Part shown: piece by piece, positions 9,587-19,367 of the stretch
How the letters are laid out: each line of letters begins with the position of its first letter
Numbering within the stretch: the first letter of the stretch is position 1
Source of the DNA: Saccharicrinis sp963677655
GTDB lineage: Bacteria; Bacteroidota; Bacteroidia; Bacteroidales; Marinilabiliaceae
Length of the DNA: 64,000 bases
Direction: 5' to 3' (one strand)
Assembly: GCA_963677655.1 (NCBI GenBank)
Contig: OY782088.1
Notes under the pieces: model-generated
Seen by the model: the letters and a program-made list of their open reading frames with translations, nothing else
The model's database searches: none
What the model was told of the DNA's origin: nothing
Translations under genes and position numbers: made by a program

Positions 9587-10821
9587 TTGTTTGATTTTTG
9601 GTATAAAAGATCTTTATTGTCAATAGTTTCTATTAGATGGGCTTTATCTTGATTTTTAAGACTACCATCAAAAAAAGACAAAATTATAGAATTCATCCAT
9701 TCCATCACCTTTTGTCCATTAACTTCTCCAATTAATTCATTTAATTTTTCGTCATCCAGAATTACATTATAGTAGGGTAGATCAGTAAATAAAAAATGCA
9801 TTCCTCCTTTTATTCTGGCATATTCAAGATGATTTATATTTTTATAAATATATTCGTTTCCAATTCTCCATTTGATTTGCTGTTCGCTTTCAATTAGCAT
9901 TAATGGTTTATTGGTATGGGTATTCACTACATCTCCAAATTGAAAACAATCCATATTTATCCCTGCCTTTATGAAATCGTGAGAAACACACATATGATTT
10001 GATAAAGCACCTCCAAAAGATTGTCCCATTGCACCCAGTTCTGAAAGATCCATTCGCCCAAATAAATCTCCTTGTCCTTTTTCTTTCTCTGTTTGTAAAT
10101 AATTTATAAACAACAGGGTACTTTTTTCCCAGGAATCAAGGATTTTATCAAAACGTTTCAATCTTTTCAAGAAATATTTACTCATTGAAACCTGATTTTC
10201 AGATTTTAGATGATCCTTGAAATTTAGTTTATCGGCCCACCACCATTGTAAAAACGGAAGAGAAGAACGTGCCTTATGTAATGAATTATCCTCTTGATTA
10301 CTTCCTTTAATAGATATTTGTTGATTGATATGAGTAATGGAGCATACTATATAACCATTACTTGCTAGATTCTCAATATAAGCCGAATAGATATCACTTA
10401 ACCCGAAATAATAACCTGGAGTAAATATGATTACCGGATATTCCTCTTCTTTATCAGAGATCTCTAATCCTTCCTTTGAGTATGTTAGATAATTTGAAAG
10501 GATACTAATATCTTTCCTGCTTACTCCTTTCGATTTAAAGTTTTGATATATTTCATCAAGGTCGTACCCTTCAAGATATTTATTGTATTGATTTGAGTTT
10601 ATAGATTCTTTTCCCGGATACCATATCTTTATATATATCCTTGTATTTTTATTTTTATGTAGCTGGGTTGTATCTTCTAAAACAAATGATTTGGTTCCAA
10701 TTGAATAATCGCCTGTAGGCTTTGGTAAGAACCTTTTTTCACCTCCATTACTTTGGGAAAATGAAATTTGACATATAAAAATAAGTATAAGTATAAAAAT
10801 GTTGTTTTTAGACCGTAACAT
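9568..10821 (-). CDS. Secreted alpha/beta hydrolase, PAF-acetylhydrolase-like
   Basis: The 417-residue protein begins with a signal peptide (ILILIFICQISFSQ) and has the fold markers of the platelet-activating-factor acetylhydrolase / dienelactone hydrolase group: a wall strand PVIIFTPGYYFGLSD (oxyanion region), the nucleophile elbow GQSFGG with S268, and a late His in GGMHFLFTD. Enzymes of this group cleave short acyl esters or carboxylesters in the periplasm. It lies between the C45 acyltransferase and the ligase inside the pigment operon. Release, transfer or trimming of an acyl group on the exported pigment are possible roles; none is shown by the sequence. Confidence 0.78.
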   Translation of the reverse strand: MLRSKNNIFILILIFICQISFSQSNGGEKRFLPKPTGDYSIGTKSFVLEDTTQLHKNKNTRIYIKIWYPGKESINSNQYNKYLEGYDLDEIYQNFKSKGVSRKDISILSNYLTYSKEGLEISDKEEEYPVIIFTPGYYFGLSDIYSAYIENLASNGYIVCSITHINQQISIKGSNQEDNSLHKARSSLPFLQWWWADKLNFKDHLKSENQVSMSKYFLKRLKRFDKILDSWEKSTLLFINYLQTEKEKGQGDLFGRMDLSELGAMGQSFGGALSNHMCVSHDFIKAGINMDCFQFGDVVNTHTNKPLMLIESEQQIKWRIGNEYIYKNINHLEYARIKGGMHFLFTDLPYYNVILDDEKLNELIGEVNGQKVMEWMNSIILSFFDGSLKNQDKAHLIETIDNKDLLYQKSNKCIYLK

Positions 10822-10839
10822 AAAATGATCCTTATAAAT

Positions 10840-12516
10840 TTATTTTTGTTTTATTAGTTCTTCTATTTCTGCAATCTGTTTTTCAACTTGCTCTTTATCG
10901 ACAATCCGAGGAAATTGTAAAGTCAATGCTTTTTTTAAATATTCAAGCGCTTTATTTAATTCTCCCCTATCTTTATAATATAATCCCACAACATAATAGC
11001 CATAATAAAAATCAGGATTCTTATTTATCAGTTGATCAACATATCCAGCTCCCAGTACTATAGATTTATCCGGAATAATGATATGCTTGATTGAATCAAT
11101 TCTATTTCTGTATTTCCATACCTTATCAACTCCTCCGTTTATATAAAAATCACTTGCATCTACTTTAAGACTGTCTACTGTAATATTTTCCGAATCGATA
11201 TCAAACTCATCGCTAAATAATATATTTAAATCATAAGCTATAAATGCATTTTCCTGATATGGAAACTCTGAAACCCACATTAATCTTTTTTCAGGATTAA
11301 ATACGACTGAATGATGACAGATTAACTGATTAACTGCAGATTCATTACCAATACCGATCGATTGATTTGCAAGTCCGTTTTTGTCGCGAAGTATGTCTAT
11401 AACTTTTTTATGATTATAGGCTGAATCATTATCCAATAATTCATGAGTTCGTTGTAAGCGATATAAGGAACAACCTTCCTGAATAGACTCTTGATTAAGC
11501 TCTGTATCAACCAATTCTTTACTTTGAAAATGGTTTGTCAATACTAATTTTGACTCACCAGATTCATAGATAGCCGTTTTTTCCTGCGATTTTTCAATTA
11601 CAACGACTTTATGATCCTCAGCAGAACTCACTAAAAAGGATTCTGACACAAAAGTCTCGTAACTTGATATAATTTTATAAGCCTCCTGGATGTTTTTTGC
11701 ATGTTGCAAAACGTCGCGAGATACAATGCAAACAGGTGACTTGGCTGATAATGGGATTCCTGACTTAGCTGAATTTAAGCTAATGGTTAAACCATACTCA
11801 TTCATACCGGATAAAACACCCATCATACCTCCCCATGAAATATAAGCGAACTTATATCCATTATCTGGTTTACAGAAAACAATTATTTTATTGCGAGCAA
11901 AATCATCTCCAGCAGAAAAATCAAGGTTTCTTCCAACATAAATGGTACTGTCGCAAGTCAACTCATCCTGCACACTAAAAGCAGTACAAGCTACTAAGTT
12001 CATATTTTGAATGGTGTGGCCGATATCATGAGCTGCATGATAGTTTAACACTCTGTGATACTTATCTCCAATAAAATCATACTCATCAGAAGCAAACTGC
12101 GAGATACCATAAATCTCTTCTAAATATTCAGGATGAATATACTCATCAAGATCTTTATTGAAATAGGTAATAAAATATTTCAGGTAATTCAATGTAGTTT
12201 CAGAAGGAATTAATGTTTTAATAAAATCAATAAAATATTCTTCCTGCTTACCTGCTAATTCCTGTGTTAACTTTCCGTTTTTTACTCCTAGTTCAAAAGG
12301 TTTACCGCTAATCATTAACTCATAAATTCCTCCATCATCTTTATGCAACCAACTGTCACCACAAACAGAAAGACTATCAGAAATATGATTCACTTCCAAT
12401 GACAAAACTGATTTATCTTTAATTTCAGGAGGAGTCATAATCATGGATCTGAACCAGAAGTACATTCCTGCAATAAGTACTACAAAAAATAACAGTATAT
12501 ATTTTAAAACCTTCAT
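10840..12516 (-). CDS. C45-type Ntn acyltransferase with C-terminal TPR
   Basis: This 558-residue protein has one N-terminal transmembrane anchor (residues about 5-22) and then a domain of the acyl-CoA:6-aminopenicillanate acyltransferase family (peptidase C45, Ntn hydrolase). The conserved block NLVACTAFSVQD places the would-be N-terminal nucleophile at C177, which becomes active after self-cleavage before Cys. Downstream are YVGRNLDFSAGDDF and GGMMGVLSGMNEYGL, both typical of the family. Residues about 490-545 (YYGYYVVGLYYKDRGELNKALEYL split over the helices) resemble a tetratricopeptide repeat. The family makes or breaks amide bonds between acyl chains and amines, so an amino-containing head group on the product is possible. 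This gene is not a standard part of aryl polyene clusters as I know them. Confidence 0.8.
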   Translation of the reverse strand: MKVLKYILLFFVVLIAGMYFWFRSMIMTPPEIKDKSVLSLEVNHISDSLSVCGDSWLHKDDGGIYELMISGKPFELGVKNGKLTQELAGKQEEYFIDFIKTLIPSETTLNYLKYFITYFNKDLDEYIHPEYLEEIYGISQFASDEYDFIGDKYHRVLNYHAAHDIGHTIQNMNLVACTAFSVQDELTCDSTIYVGRNLDFSAGDDFARNKIIVFCKPDNGYKFAYISWGGMMGVLSGMNEYGLTISLNSAKSGIPLSAKSPVCIVSRDVLQHAKNIQEAYKIISSYETFVSESFLVSSAEDHKVVVIEKSQEKTAIYESGESKLVLTNHFQSKELVDTELNQESIQEGCSLYRLQRTHELLDNDSAYNHKKVIDILRDKNGLANQSIGIGNESAVNQLICHHSVVFNPEKRLMWVSEFPYQENAFIAYDLNILFSDEFDIDSENITVDSLKVDASDFYINGGVDKVWKYRNRIDSIKHIIIPDKSIVLGAGYVDQLINKNPDFYYGYYVVGLYYKDRGELNKALEYLKKALTLQFPRIVDKEQVEKQIAEIEELIKQK

Positions 12517-12528
12517 TTACTTTCTTTT

Positions 12529-14037
12529 TTAATTCTTTACATGGGTCCTTAAATCAGCCATGATGTTATTCATTCCCAATATCTCTCCACAGGTTAAAAG
12601 TGCTGCAACTGATACACCAAGTACACCATGCATATTTACATTCTGACCTGTTAAAAACAGATTCTTAACCCTTGTTTTAGGCATAATCTGAGAATCATAA
12701 GGATTACGACTATCTGTTAAAACACCATACATAGATCCTTTCCTTACACCGGTATAATCTCTATAAGTAAGAGGCGAAGATGTATATACATCATCTATAC
12801 ATTCCCTGATTTCAGGAAAAGTTTTTTCAACCAGTTCTATTAAAAGCTCTGCTTTCTGTTGCTTCATTTTTAAATATGACTCTCCCCTATTCTCAATACT
12901 CGTATTTTCCCATGGTTTCATTTCCTCATAATCCATTGGTGTAATGATGGTAATACTTTCTGCATAACCATTATTTACACCACTCTCACTGGAATAGATC
13001 ATATATCCCTGAGGCCAATTCTCTTCAGAATATTCATCCAATGCCCAAACATTATTTTCGTCGTAATAATAATAATTTGCATTTAAATATCTAAAGGTCT
13101 TTTCTTTAAGTTTTATATAAACTGAAAAACAAGAGGTGGTTTGCTCTTGTTCTCTAAGTCTTTTGAGAAAGACCTTACGGATATTGGCACCTTCCAACAT
13201 TTCCATTGTAGTCAATGGATCAATATTGGAAATATATTGTTGAGCTTTAATTTCTTCACCGGAATCAAGAATCAGAGACTTTACTTCACCCTCTTCACAA
13301 AGTAATTTCTTTGCTATAGCATTTGTTCTTACAATTCCTCCATTTTCTTCAATAACCGATTGAAAAGCTCGGGCAATCTGTCCCCCTCCACCATTTAACT
13401 GATAGGCACTTTGAAGATAAAACAACGTGATTATTGAATGAATAAATAAAGAAGCAGACTCCTTTTTACCTGCATACAACGAATTCAATCCACACAAAAT
13501 ATTCTGGAGTTCTTTGTTTTCTGTAATTAAAGAAACAAAGTCAAACACATTTTCATCCAGTCCTTTTTTGCGTGGCAAATCATCAGTAGGAAGATCTCTC
13601 AGATTTATTACATCTACCGAATCATAAATATCCTGCAGTTTATTAAAATAGACATCAATACCTTTAGCTTCATCTGGGAAATAAGCCTTTAGCTTTTTCT
13701 TAAAATTTTCGATTCCTTGAGGAATCGCAAATTCTTTTCCTGCAATATTGATGACATCAAAACCTTCAGGATCTAATTTTGAGACTTCAATTTTATTGTA
13801 AATATCAAAATATCTGAAAAGTGTATTTAATATCTGACCATCATCATAACTTCCGATATAATGCATTCCGGTATCAAATAAAACACCCTTTCGTTTAAAA
13901 TCCTGCAGACAACCACCAATTTGATGATGTTGTTCCAGAACACATACTTTATAGCCTTTTTGACTTAGAATGCTACCACAAGCCAATCCTCCCAGTCCAC
14001 TTCCAATTATTGCTATGTCAAAAGTATGTTGATTCAT
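12529..14037 (-). CDS. CrtI-like FAD-dependent oxidoreductase (first of tandem pair)
   Basis: The 502-residue flavoprotein has an N-terminal dinucleotide fold IAIIGSGLGGLACG (residues 8-21), the acidic end of beta-2 in CVLEQHHQIGG and a C-terminal FAD-contact segment FLTGQNVNMHGVLGVS. This is the phytoene desaturase / carotenoid isomerase (CrtI/CrtISO) architecture. No carotenoid genes (crtB, crtE) are nearby. A flavin-dependent desaturation or E/Z isomerisation of the polyene chain is therefore more plausible than carotenoid chemistry. It is 5 bp from its paralogue upstream and 12 bp from the C45 gene downstream. Confidence 0.85.
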   Translation of the reverse strand: MNQHTFDIAIIGSGLGGLACGSILSQKGYKVCVLEQHHQIGGCLQDFKRKGVLFDTGMHYIGSYDDGQILNTLFRYFDIYNKIEVSKLDPEGFDVINIAGKEFAIPQGIENFKKKLKAYFPDEAKGIDVYFNKLQDIYDSVDVINLRDLPTDDLPRKKGLDENVFDFVSLITENKELQNILCGLNSLYAGKKESASLFIHSIITLFYLQSAYQLNGGGGQIARAFQSVIEENGGIVRTNAIAKKLLCEEGEVKSLILDSGEEIKAQQYISNIDPLTTMEMLEGANIRKVFLKRLREQEQTTSCFSVYIKLKEKTFRYLNANYYYYDENNVWALDEYSEENWPQGYMIYSSESGVNNGYAESITIITPMDYEEMKPWENTSIENRGESYLKMKQQKAELLIELVEKTFPEIRECIDDVYTSSPLTYRDYTGVRKGSMYGVLTDSRNPYDSQIMPKTRVKNLFLTGQNVNMHGVLGVSVAALLTCGEILGMNNIMADLRTHVKN

Positions 14038-14042
14038 TTCTT

Positions 14043-15527
14043 CTAAACTCTTATTAATTTATTGTATAAATACTCTTCACCTAAGAAGCTTGAACAGGTC
14101 AACACAGAACTAATTGAAACGCCTAAAATACCATGCATATTTAAATTCTGACCAGTGAAATACAGGTTTTTCAATCGCGTTTTGGGAACTAAAATTGAAT
14201 AGGTTGGATTATTATAATTTTTAATTAATCCATAAGCAGATCCATTTGCTGAACCGGTATAATCGCGATAAGTTAATGGTGTTGATGTATAGTATGCCTT
14301 AACGTTTTGTTTTAAACCGGGAATTCTTTTTTCTGCCAGATCCAATAGCTTTTGCGCTCTTTCTTCTTTAAAACTTAAATAATCTTCACCCCTGTTCTCA
14401 ATGGTTGTATTACTCCATTTTTCAACCTCTTTATAATTCATGTAGGTTATGATGGTCAGTCCATCGGCATACTCTCCTGTTTTTTTATTGTATTGCGTAT
14501 AAAGCAAGAAATTCTCCGGCCAATCATTTCCATCAGTTGTCCAAACATTATTTGATTTAAAATAATGATGGTTATAGTTCTGATATTTTACTGTTCCTTT
14601 TTTTAGTACCACATAAACGGAAAACATCCCAATAGAATCTTCAAGAGATAAAATTCTCTTTTTAAATACTTTTTTAAAACCACCTTCTTCAACAAGAGGA
14701 ATTAAAGTTTTTGGGTGCAGGCTTGAAACATAGTTTTTAGCTTCAATAAATTCTCCATTTTTTAATTCTAGTCCTGTAATATGACCATCTGTAACCTTAA
14801 ACCTTGTCACCTCTGAATTTCGAAGAACCGTTCCCCCGTTTTGTTTTACACCATTGGCTAAAACATTTGCAATTCCACTCCCTCCTTCCTGAACACGCCA
14901 GGAACTTTTAATAAAAGAATAACCAATTAGAGAGTGCGTATATAATGGAGTTAAATCTTTTTGACCGGCATATAAAATATTGGTTCCGCCTAACACCCCT
15001 CTTAAATCCGGATCCTTAACCATTTCATTGATAAAGCCTGATGCTGACATAGCCATATAAGGACTATCCATGGCAAAACCGGTATACTTATCTTCCAACT
15101 TATATAAAGGAAATGAATTGCACACCTCTTCCAGTTTATCCATATATTGCTCAATCCCATTTGCTTCAGTGGGGAAATAAGATTTCAGTTTTTCTACATA
15201 GTTTTCATGCCCTTGAGGAACACTATAATCATTATCTCCTAATGTAATCACATCAGATTGATCATTATCAAGCTGCTTCAATGTGATATTCCCTATTAAA
15301 CCAAAAAGCTTAAAATAACGATACAACACCTCTCCTTCACCTAAGCTCTCAGTATAGTTAAGTCCTGTATTAAAAACGACTCCATCCCTTGCAAAGGACT
15401 GCATCATACCTCCCATTCGATCGTTTTTATCTATAACACAAACATGATATCCTTCTTTACTTAAAAGATATGCACATTGTAAACCTGCTAATCCACTTCC
15501 TATTACAATTATATCGTACTTTGCCAT
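14043..15527 (-). CDS. CrtI-like FAD-dependent oxidoreductase (second of tandem pair)
   Basis: A 494-residue paralogue of the following gene, with the same plan: IIVIGSGLAGLQCAYLLSKE at the N-terminus, VIDKNDRMGG at the FAD ribose site, SASGFINEMVKDPDLRGVLGG in the middle and YFTGQNLNMHGILGVSISS at the C-terminus. The two share motif order and length, which points to an old tandem duplication followed by divergence. CrtI-like enzymes sometimes work as pairs acting on successive bonds. Here they would act on an aryl polyene or its lipid precursor. Function within the family is inferred from cluster context only. Confidence 0.85.
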   Translation of the reverse strand: MAKYDIIVIGSGLAGLQCAYLLSKEGYHVCVIDKNDRMGGMMQSFARDGVVFNTGLNYTESLGEGEVLYRYFKLFGLIGNITLKQLDNDQSDVITLGDNDYSVPQGHENYVEKLKSYFPTEANGIEQYMDKLEEVCNSFPLYKLEDKYTGFAMDSPYMAMSASGFINEMVKDPDLRGVLGGTNILYAGQKDLTPLYTHSLIGYSFIKSSWRVQEGGSGIANVLANGVKQNGGTVLRNSEVTRFKVTDGHITGLELKNGEFIEAKNYVSSLHPKTLIPLVEEGGFKKVFKKRILSLEDSIGMFSVYVVLKKGTVKYQNYNHHYFKSNNVWTTDGNDWPENFLLYTQYNKKTGEYADGLTIITYMNYKEVEKWSNTTIENRGEDYLSFKEERAQKLLDLAEKRIPGLKQNVKAYYTSTPLTYRDYTGSANGSAYGLIKNYNNPTYSILVPKTRLKNLYFTGQNLNMHGILGVSISSVLTCSSFLGEEYLYNKLIRV

Positions 15528-15530
15528 ATT

Positions 15531-18500
15531 CTAACTGTTCTTTTTTAATATGTAAGTTAGATTAGAAGTGTACTTTGCGTTATCCACCTTTTCGAAATTC
15601 ATGTTATGATCCCTTGCAAACTGTTCAATATTCTTAGAAGAAAAGAATGCCAATTCATACTCCATCTTATTAAATCCTAACAACTTAATAGAAAAGAATT
15701 CAGTTAAAGCTGTAAATTTGGTTCGTTCCTTTAACTCTGTATCAGCATCACGGATAACAATGGAACCACCATTATTTAAATTTTCATAAGCCTTTTTAAG
15801 TACAGTCAATTGACGTTCTTCTGAGAAATAATGCAGCACATCATTAAACACAAAAACATCTGCAGCTTCAAATTCTTCTTTTACAATATCTTTTTCGGCA
15901 AAAGAAACTCTATTTGAATAACTTGCCACTTCTTTTGCTACAGCAATCTTTTCGCTATCATAATCCCATCCGATGATTTCTCTTTGCTCACCTGTATAAC
16001 TAAGCATATTGGATAAAAAACCGTAACCACATCCTACATCAACAATTTTCCCTTGCTTTGGAAGTAATTCATCATAAAAACGGTAATTTTTCTCTAATGA
16101 TATTTTCACTCGTAAATACCACTCCAAAACAGGACCTTTAAATACATATTGGTTCTTTAACTTTCTGGAAAAGAAATCTACTGTTTCTTTTTCCTTCCTC
16201 ATCAATGCATATTGTTCACGATAAAAGGCCGTCATCTTTTTTGCTTGAGGACGATAGGTAATTCCTTTTTCAACATCAGCAGGTTCCACTTTTATTCTGT
16301 CAAAGAATTTAAGTGTCACATGTCCTGCTCTTAAAAAGAATTCTGTTTTGGGCATACAATCATAAGCCCCATGTAAAAGGACTGGCAAAATATCTAATCC
16401 CAGATAATCAGCTAAACTAAACGCCCCTTGATGAAAACGATTGATCTTTCCATCTTTTGTTCGGGTTCCTTCAGGGAAAATCAATACAGAATATCCTTTA
16501 TCAACTTTCTCTTTTATTTTTTTATATCCATTATCAATTCCGGTATAAATAGGGTAGAAATCAATATATCTGATGATTAAACCATAGAAAGGATTCTTCC
16601 AAACCCACTCATTAGTGAGAACAAATATTTTAGGACTCATCAACAGAATTAACGCAATATCTAAATGCGATTGATGATTACATACTATAACTGCAGGCTT
16701 TTCCAGATTGAACTTATGTTGATCTATATATTCCTTTTTAAACAAGAAGTTAATTCCTACAACCAACTTACAATTCAAAAACAATAAATTGTGAATAACC
16801 TTCTTTTTCGCATCTGAGAAGAAAGGTGTGTATTTAAACAGCAAAACTAAAACAGATAAAAAAATTACTCCTGACAAAAAGATTGCAAAGGAGACAAACG
16901 ATACTATAACATCAACCAAAATAATTGGAAACTGACGCTTTTTATTTTTGGTGTGTGTGAGTAAATTAAATAGAAATGGTAAAATGGTAAACGTAATAAT
17001 GATTACTGAAAAAATACCAAATATAGTTACGAGTGCAATCGATTTTAAAGCCGGGTGTTTTGCAAAAATCAATACGCCCACACCAATAAGGGTTGTTGTA
17101 ACACTAAGAATAATGGATACTTTATATGGCAAGATACTTTTACCTCCATACTTATAATTATTCATCATTCCCTGCATTACAAATATGGAGTAGTCTATCC
17201 CTAATCCAAAAATGAAAGTACAGATTATAATATTGAAGATATTAAACTCTACATTGAAGAATCCCATTAAACCAATAGTCCATTGCCAGCTTAACACAAT
17301 TGGAATAAAGGTAATTACTGCTAATTCAAATCTTCCCCAAAATATTAGTACAATTAAGAAAACTACTATCATGGAGTAGTTAATCAGCTTATTAAAATCA
17401 TCTTTTAATATTTCAAAAAACTGATTGGTAAAAAACTGCTTATCCAGAACCAACAAATCCTTGTTTCCGCTTAAAGCTTTGAAAAAATCCTCCTTTTTAG
17501 ATTGATCTACTTTACAAATTGAAACCAATGAAACTCTTGAATCATGTTCATTGATTAAGTTGGACAGAAACAGCTTTCGTATTAAATCAATATCTGCCTG
17601 ACTAATTGTTGAATATGATTTTTGGATCACTTTAAAGAATGATTTAAATGCACCAGATTTAAAATGATTATTTGCACCGGCTTCGTCAATAACTTTAATA
17701 GTTGATTCAACTCCTTTTTCAGTCCAAAACTGATTCCATTTTTCAATTTTAGCTTTTTGCAAATCTTCAGATACCAGTAAGGAGTTCACAGTACTCAAGG
17801 ATGCTATTATCCCTTCATTTTCAAGATCCTGAAATAATTGCGTATGACCTTCCAATTTATTCAGTGCTTCATTAAATGTTGCACCATCTGTAACAACGTA
17901 AATGGCGCTGGCGGCTTCAGAACTAATGCTTTTCAGGTTTTTCTCGGCTTGAGCCAGGTCCTTTGGAAGATAGTTCAGATTGGCAATATCTGCATCGAAT
18001 GTAATGGACTTTCCTGCTATTGAAAAAACAACGGTTAATAAAATTACTCCAATGATCCAGTATTTGTTTTTATGAAACTCATAACCTGCAAACCTGTCTA
18101 TTACAGTATTATATTGTTTGGGCTGAACATTTACTTTTCTTTTAAATATTAATGGAAGAATAATTAATACCAGAATAGAAGATGCCATTACACTCATCCC
18201 TGCAAATAATCCCAACTGATTTAGAGCTTCTGAGTTTACTACATTCAAACATAAAAATGCACTTGCTGTAGTTAAACTACTCATAATTACCGGATCAGAA
18301 ATATCTTTGATAATATCTTTTGGACTATGCCCATATCGAACATGAGAAAAATAATGCAGCGAAAAATCAATGGATATTCCAATTAGAATTGCACCTACTC
18401 CAAGCGCAATGGCAGAAATAGTTGCATACATAAATGACAGCAACACTATTGAAATACCAACTCCTAGAACAACAGGAAAGAACAGAACTGCAAGGACTTT

Positions 18501-19367
18501 AATGTTTTTAAAGATAAAGACAAAAAGTAGCAGCAACAATATTACAGCAATACTAATTGTTGTAATTATATCTTTTTGAACCCTGTTTGCATTGGCTACT
18601 GCAACAGCAGTCCCACCATAATACTCTACATGTACATCTTCGGGAATTGAGTTCAGAAGATATGTATCCACCTTTTCAATAAGAAGCCTGTTTTGCTTAG
18701 TATTTTTTGAAGAATACTTAGGATCAACAAAAGCCAATATATGCTTCTTATCCTTAGTGAAGATATGCGATTTATATAAGGTAAAATTTTTATCAAGTTG
18801 AAAAGATTCCAGTTTCTTTAAAAACCTTGGAACTAAACTTAACGGATCTTTTAGAATATACTTGCCTGCACCAAAACCTGTTGGAGAAACAATAGTTTTG
18901 TAATTCTTATGCATTAATGTATTTAAATTCCCAACAGAAACAATGGTGTCCAAATAGGCATAATCAGCATCTGTCATGTAAATCGGCAGATTGTGATAAA
19001 AGAAATCATATACTTTGGCCGTTGCTGCTTCGTCTACACTATTGCGTACTTCCTTAACTAGTAAAGTATCGTTTGATAAGAATGTACTTAAAGAATCTAT
19101 AACCGATATTAATTTTCTTTCATTAACCTCATTTGTATCTTTCATTGATACAGTAAAGATCAACTGATCGGCAAACTTTGAATTGGCAAAAGTCTGACTC
19201 ATCTCAGAAATCCTTTCATCCATTGGAATTAAGGATGTGATATCTTCCTCTAATTTTACCTGGTAAATAAAATAAGTAAGCACCCCTATTAAAATCAAAA
19301 TAGATGAAATCATCCATCTACTTTTACCTGCCAATCCCGAATATATCAGTGAAAAGAACTTATGCAT
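15531..19367 (-). CDS. Trifunctional MMPL/RND exporter - lysophospholipid acyltransferase - methyltransferase fusion
   Basis: The 1278-residue protein fuses three activities. Residues 1 to about 830 are an MMPL/RND-type exporter: a transmembrane helix near 17-35, a periplasmic loop, a helix bundle (about 265-410), a second periplasmic loop and a second bundle (about 655-800). Residues about 885-1080 form a PlsC-like acyltransferase with H898 and D903 in NHQSHLDIAL and IFPEGTRTKDG at 963-973. Residues about 1100-1278 form a class I SAM-dependent methyltransferase with IVDVGCGYGFLSN and the acidic WDYDSEKI. I recall this same three-part order being annotated in other Bacteroidota. It probably exports the polyene lipid across the inner membrane and modifies it on the cytoplasmic side. 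The stop overlaps none of its neighbours; the start overlaps the GT2 gene by 8 bp. Confidence 0.93.
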   Translation of the reverse strand: MHKFFSLIYSGLAGKSRWMISSILILIGVLTYFIYQVKLEEDITSLIPMDERISEMSQTFANSKFADQLIFTVSMKDTNEVNERKLISVIDSLSTFLSNDTLLVKEVRNSVDEAATAKVYDFFYHNLPIYMTDADYAYLDTIVSVGNLNTLMHKNYKTIVSPTGFGAGKYILKDPLSLVPRFLKKLESFQLDKNFTLYKSHIFTKDKKHILAFVDPKYSSKNTKQNRLLIEKVDTYLLNSIPEDVHVEYYGGTAVAVANANRVQKDIITTISIAVILLLLLFVFIFKNIKVLAVLFFPVVLGVGISIVLLSFMYATISAIALGVGAILIGISIDFSLHYFSHVRYGHSPKDIIKDISDPVIMSSLTTASAFLCLNVVNSEALNQLGLFAGMSVMASSILVLIILPLIFKRKVNVQPKQYNTVIDRFAGYEFHKNKYWIIGVILLTVVFSIAGKSITFDADIANLNYLPKDLAQAEKNLKSISSEAASAIYVVTDGATFNEALNKLEGHTQLFQDLENEGIIASLSTVNSLLVSEDLQKAKIEKWNQFWTEKGVESTIKVIDEAGANNHFKSGAFKSFFKVIQKSYSTISQADIDLIRKLFLSNLINEHDSRVSLVSICKVDQSKKEDFFKALSGNKDLLVLDKQFFTNQFFEILKDDFNKLINYSMIVVFLIVLIFWGRFELAVITFIPIVLSWQWTIGLMGFFNVEFNIFNIIICTFIFGLGIDYSIFVMQGMMNNYKYGGKSILPYKVSIILSVTTTLIGVGVLIFAKHPALKSIALVTIFGIFSVIIITFTILPFLFNLLTHTKNKKRQFPIILVDVIVSFVSFAIFLSGVIFLSVLVLLFKYTPFFSDAKKKVIHNLLFLNCKLVVGINFLFKKEYIDQHKFNLEKPAVIVCNHQSHLDIALILLMSPKIFVLTNEWVWKNPFYGLIIRYIDFYPIYTGIDNGYKKIKEKVDKGYSVLIFPEGTRTKDGKINRFHQGAFSLADYLGLDILPVLLHGAYDCMPKTEFFLRAGHVTLKFFDRIKVEPADVEKGITYRPQAKKMTAFYREQYALMRKEKETVDFFSRKLKNQYVFKGPVLEWYLRVKISLEKNYRFYDELLPKQGKIVDVGCGYGFLSNMLSYTGEQREIIGWDYDSEKIAVAKEVASYSNRVSFAEKDIVKEEFEAADVFVFNDVLHYFSEERQLTVLKKAYENLNNGGSIVIRDADTELKERTKFTALTEFFSIKLLGFNKMEYELAFFSSKNIEQFARDHNMNFEKVDNAKYTSNLTYILKKNS

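Noticed and set aside
12529..15527. Carotenoid biosynthesis locus
   Set aside because: CrtI-like genes are present but no geranylgeranyl-diphosphate synthase, phytoene synthase or cyclase is near, while a full aryl polyene set is.
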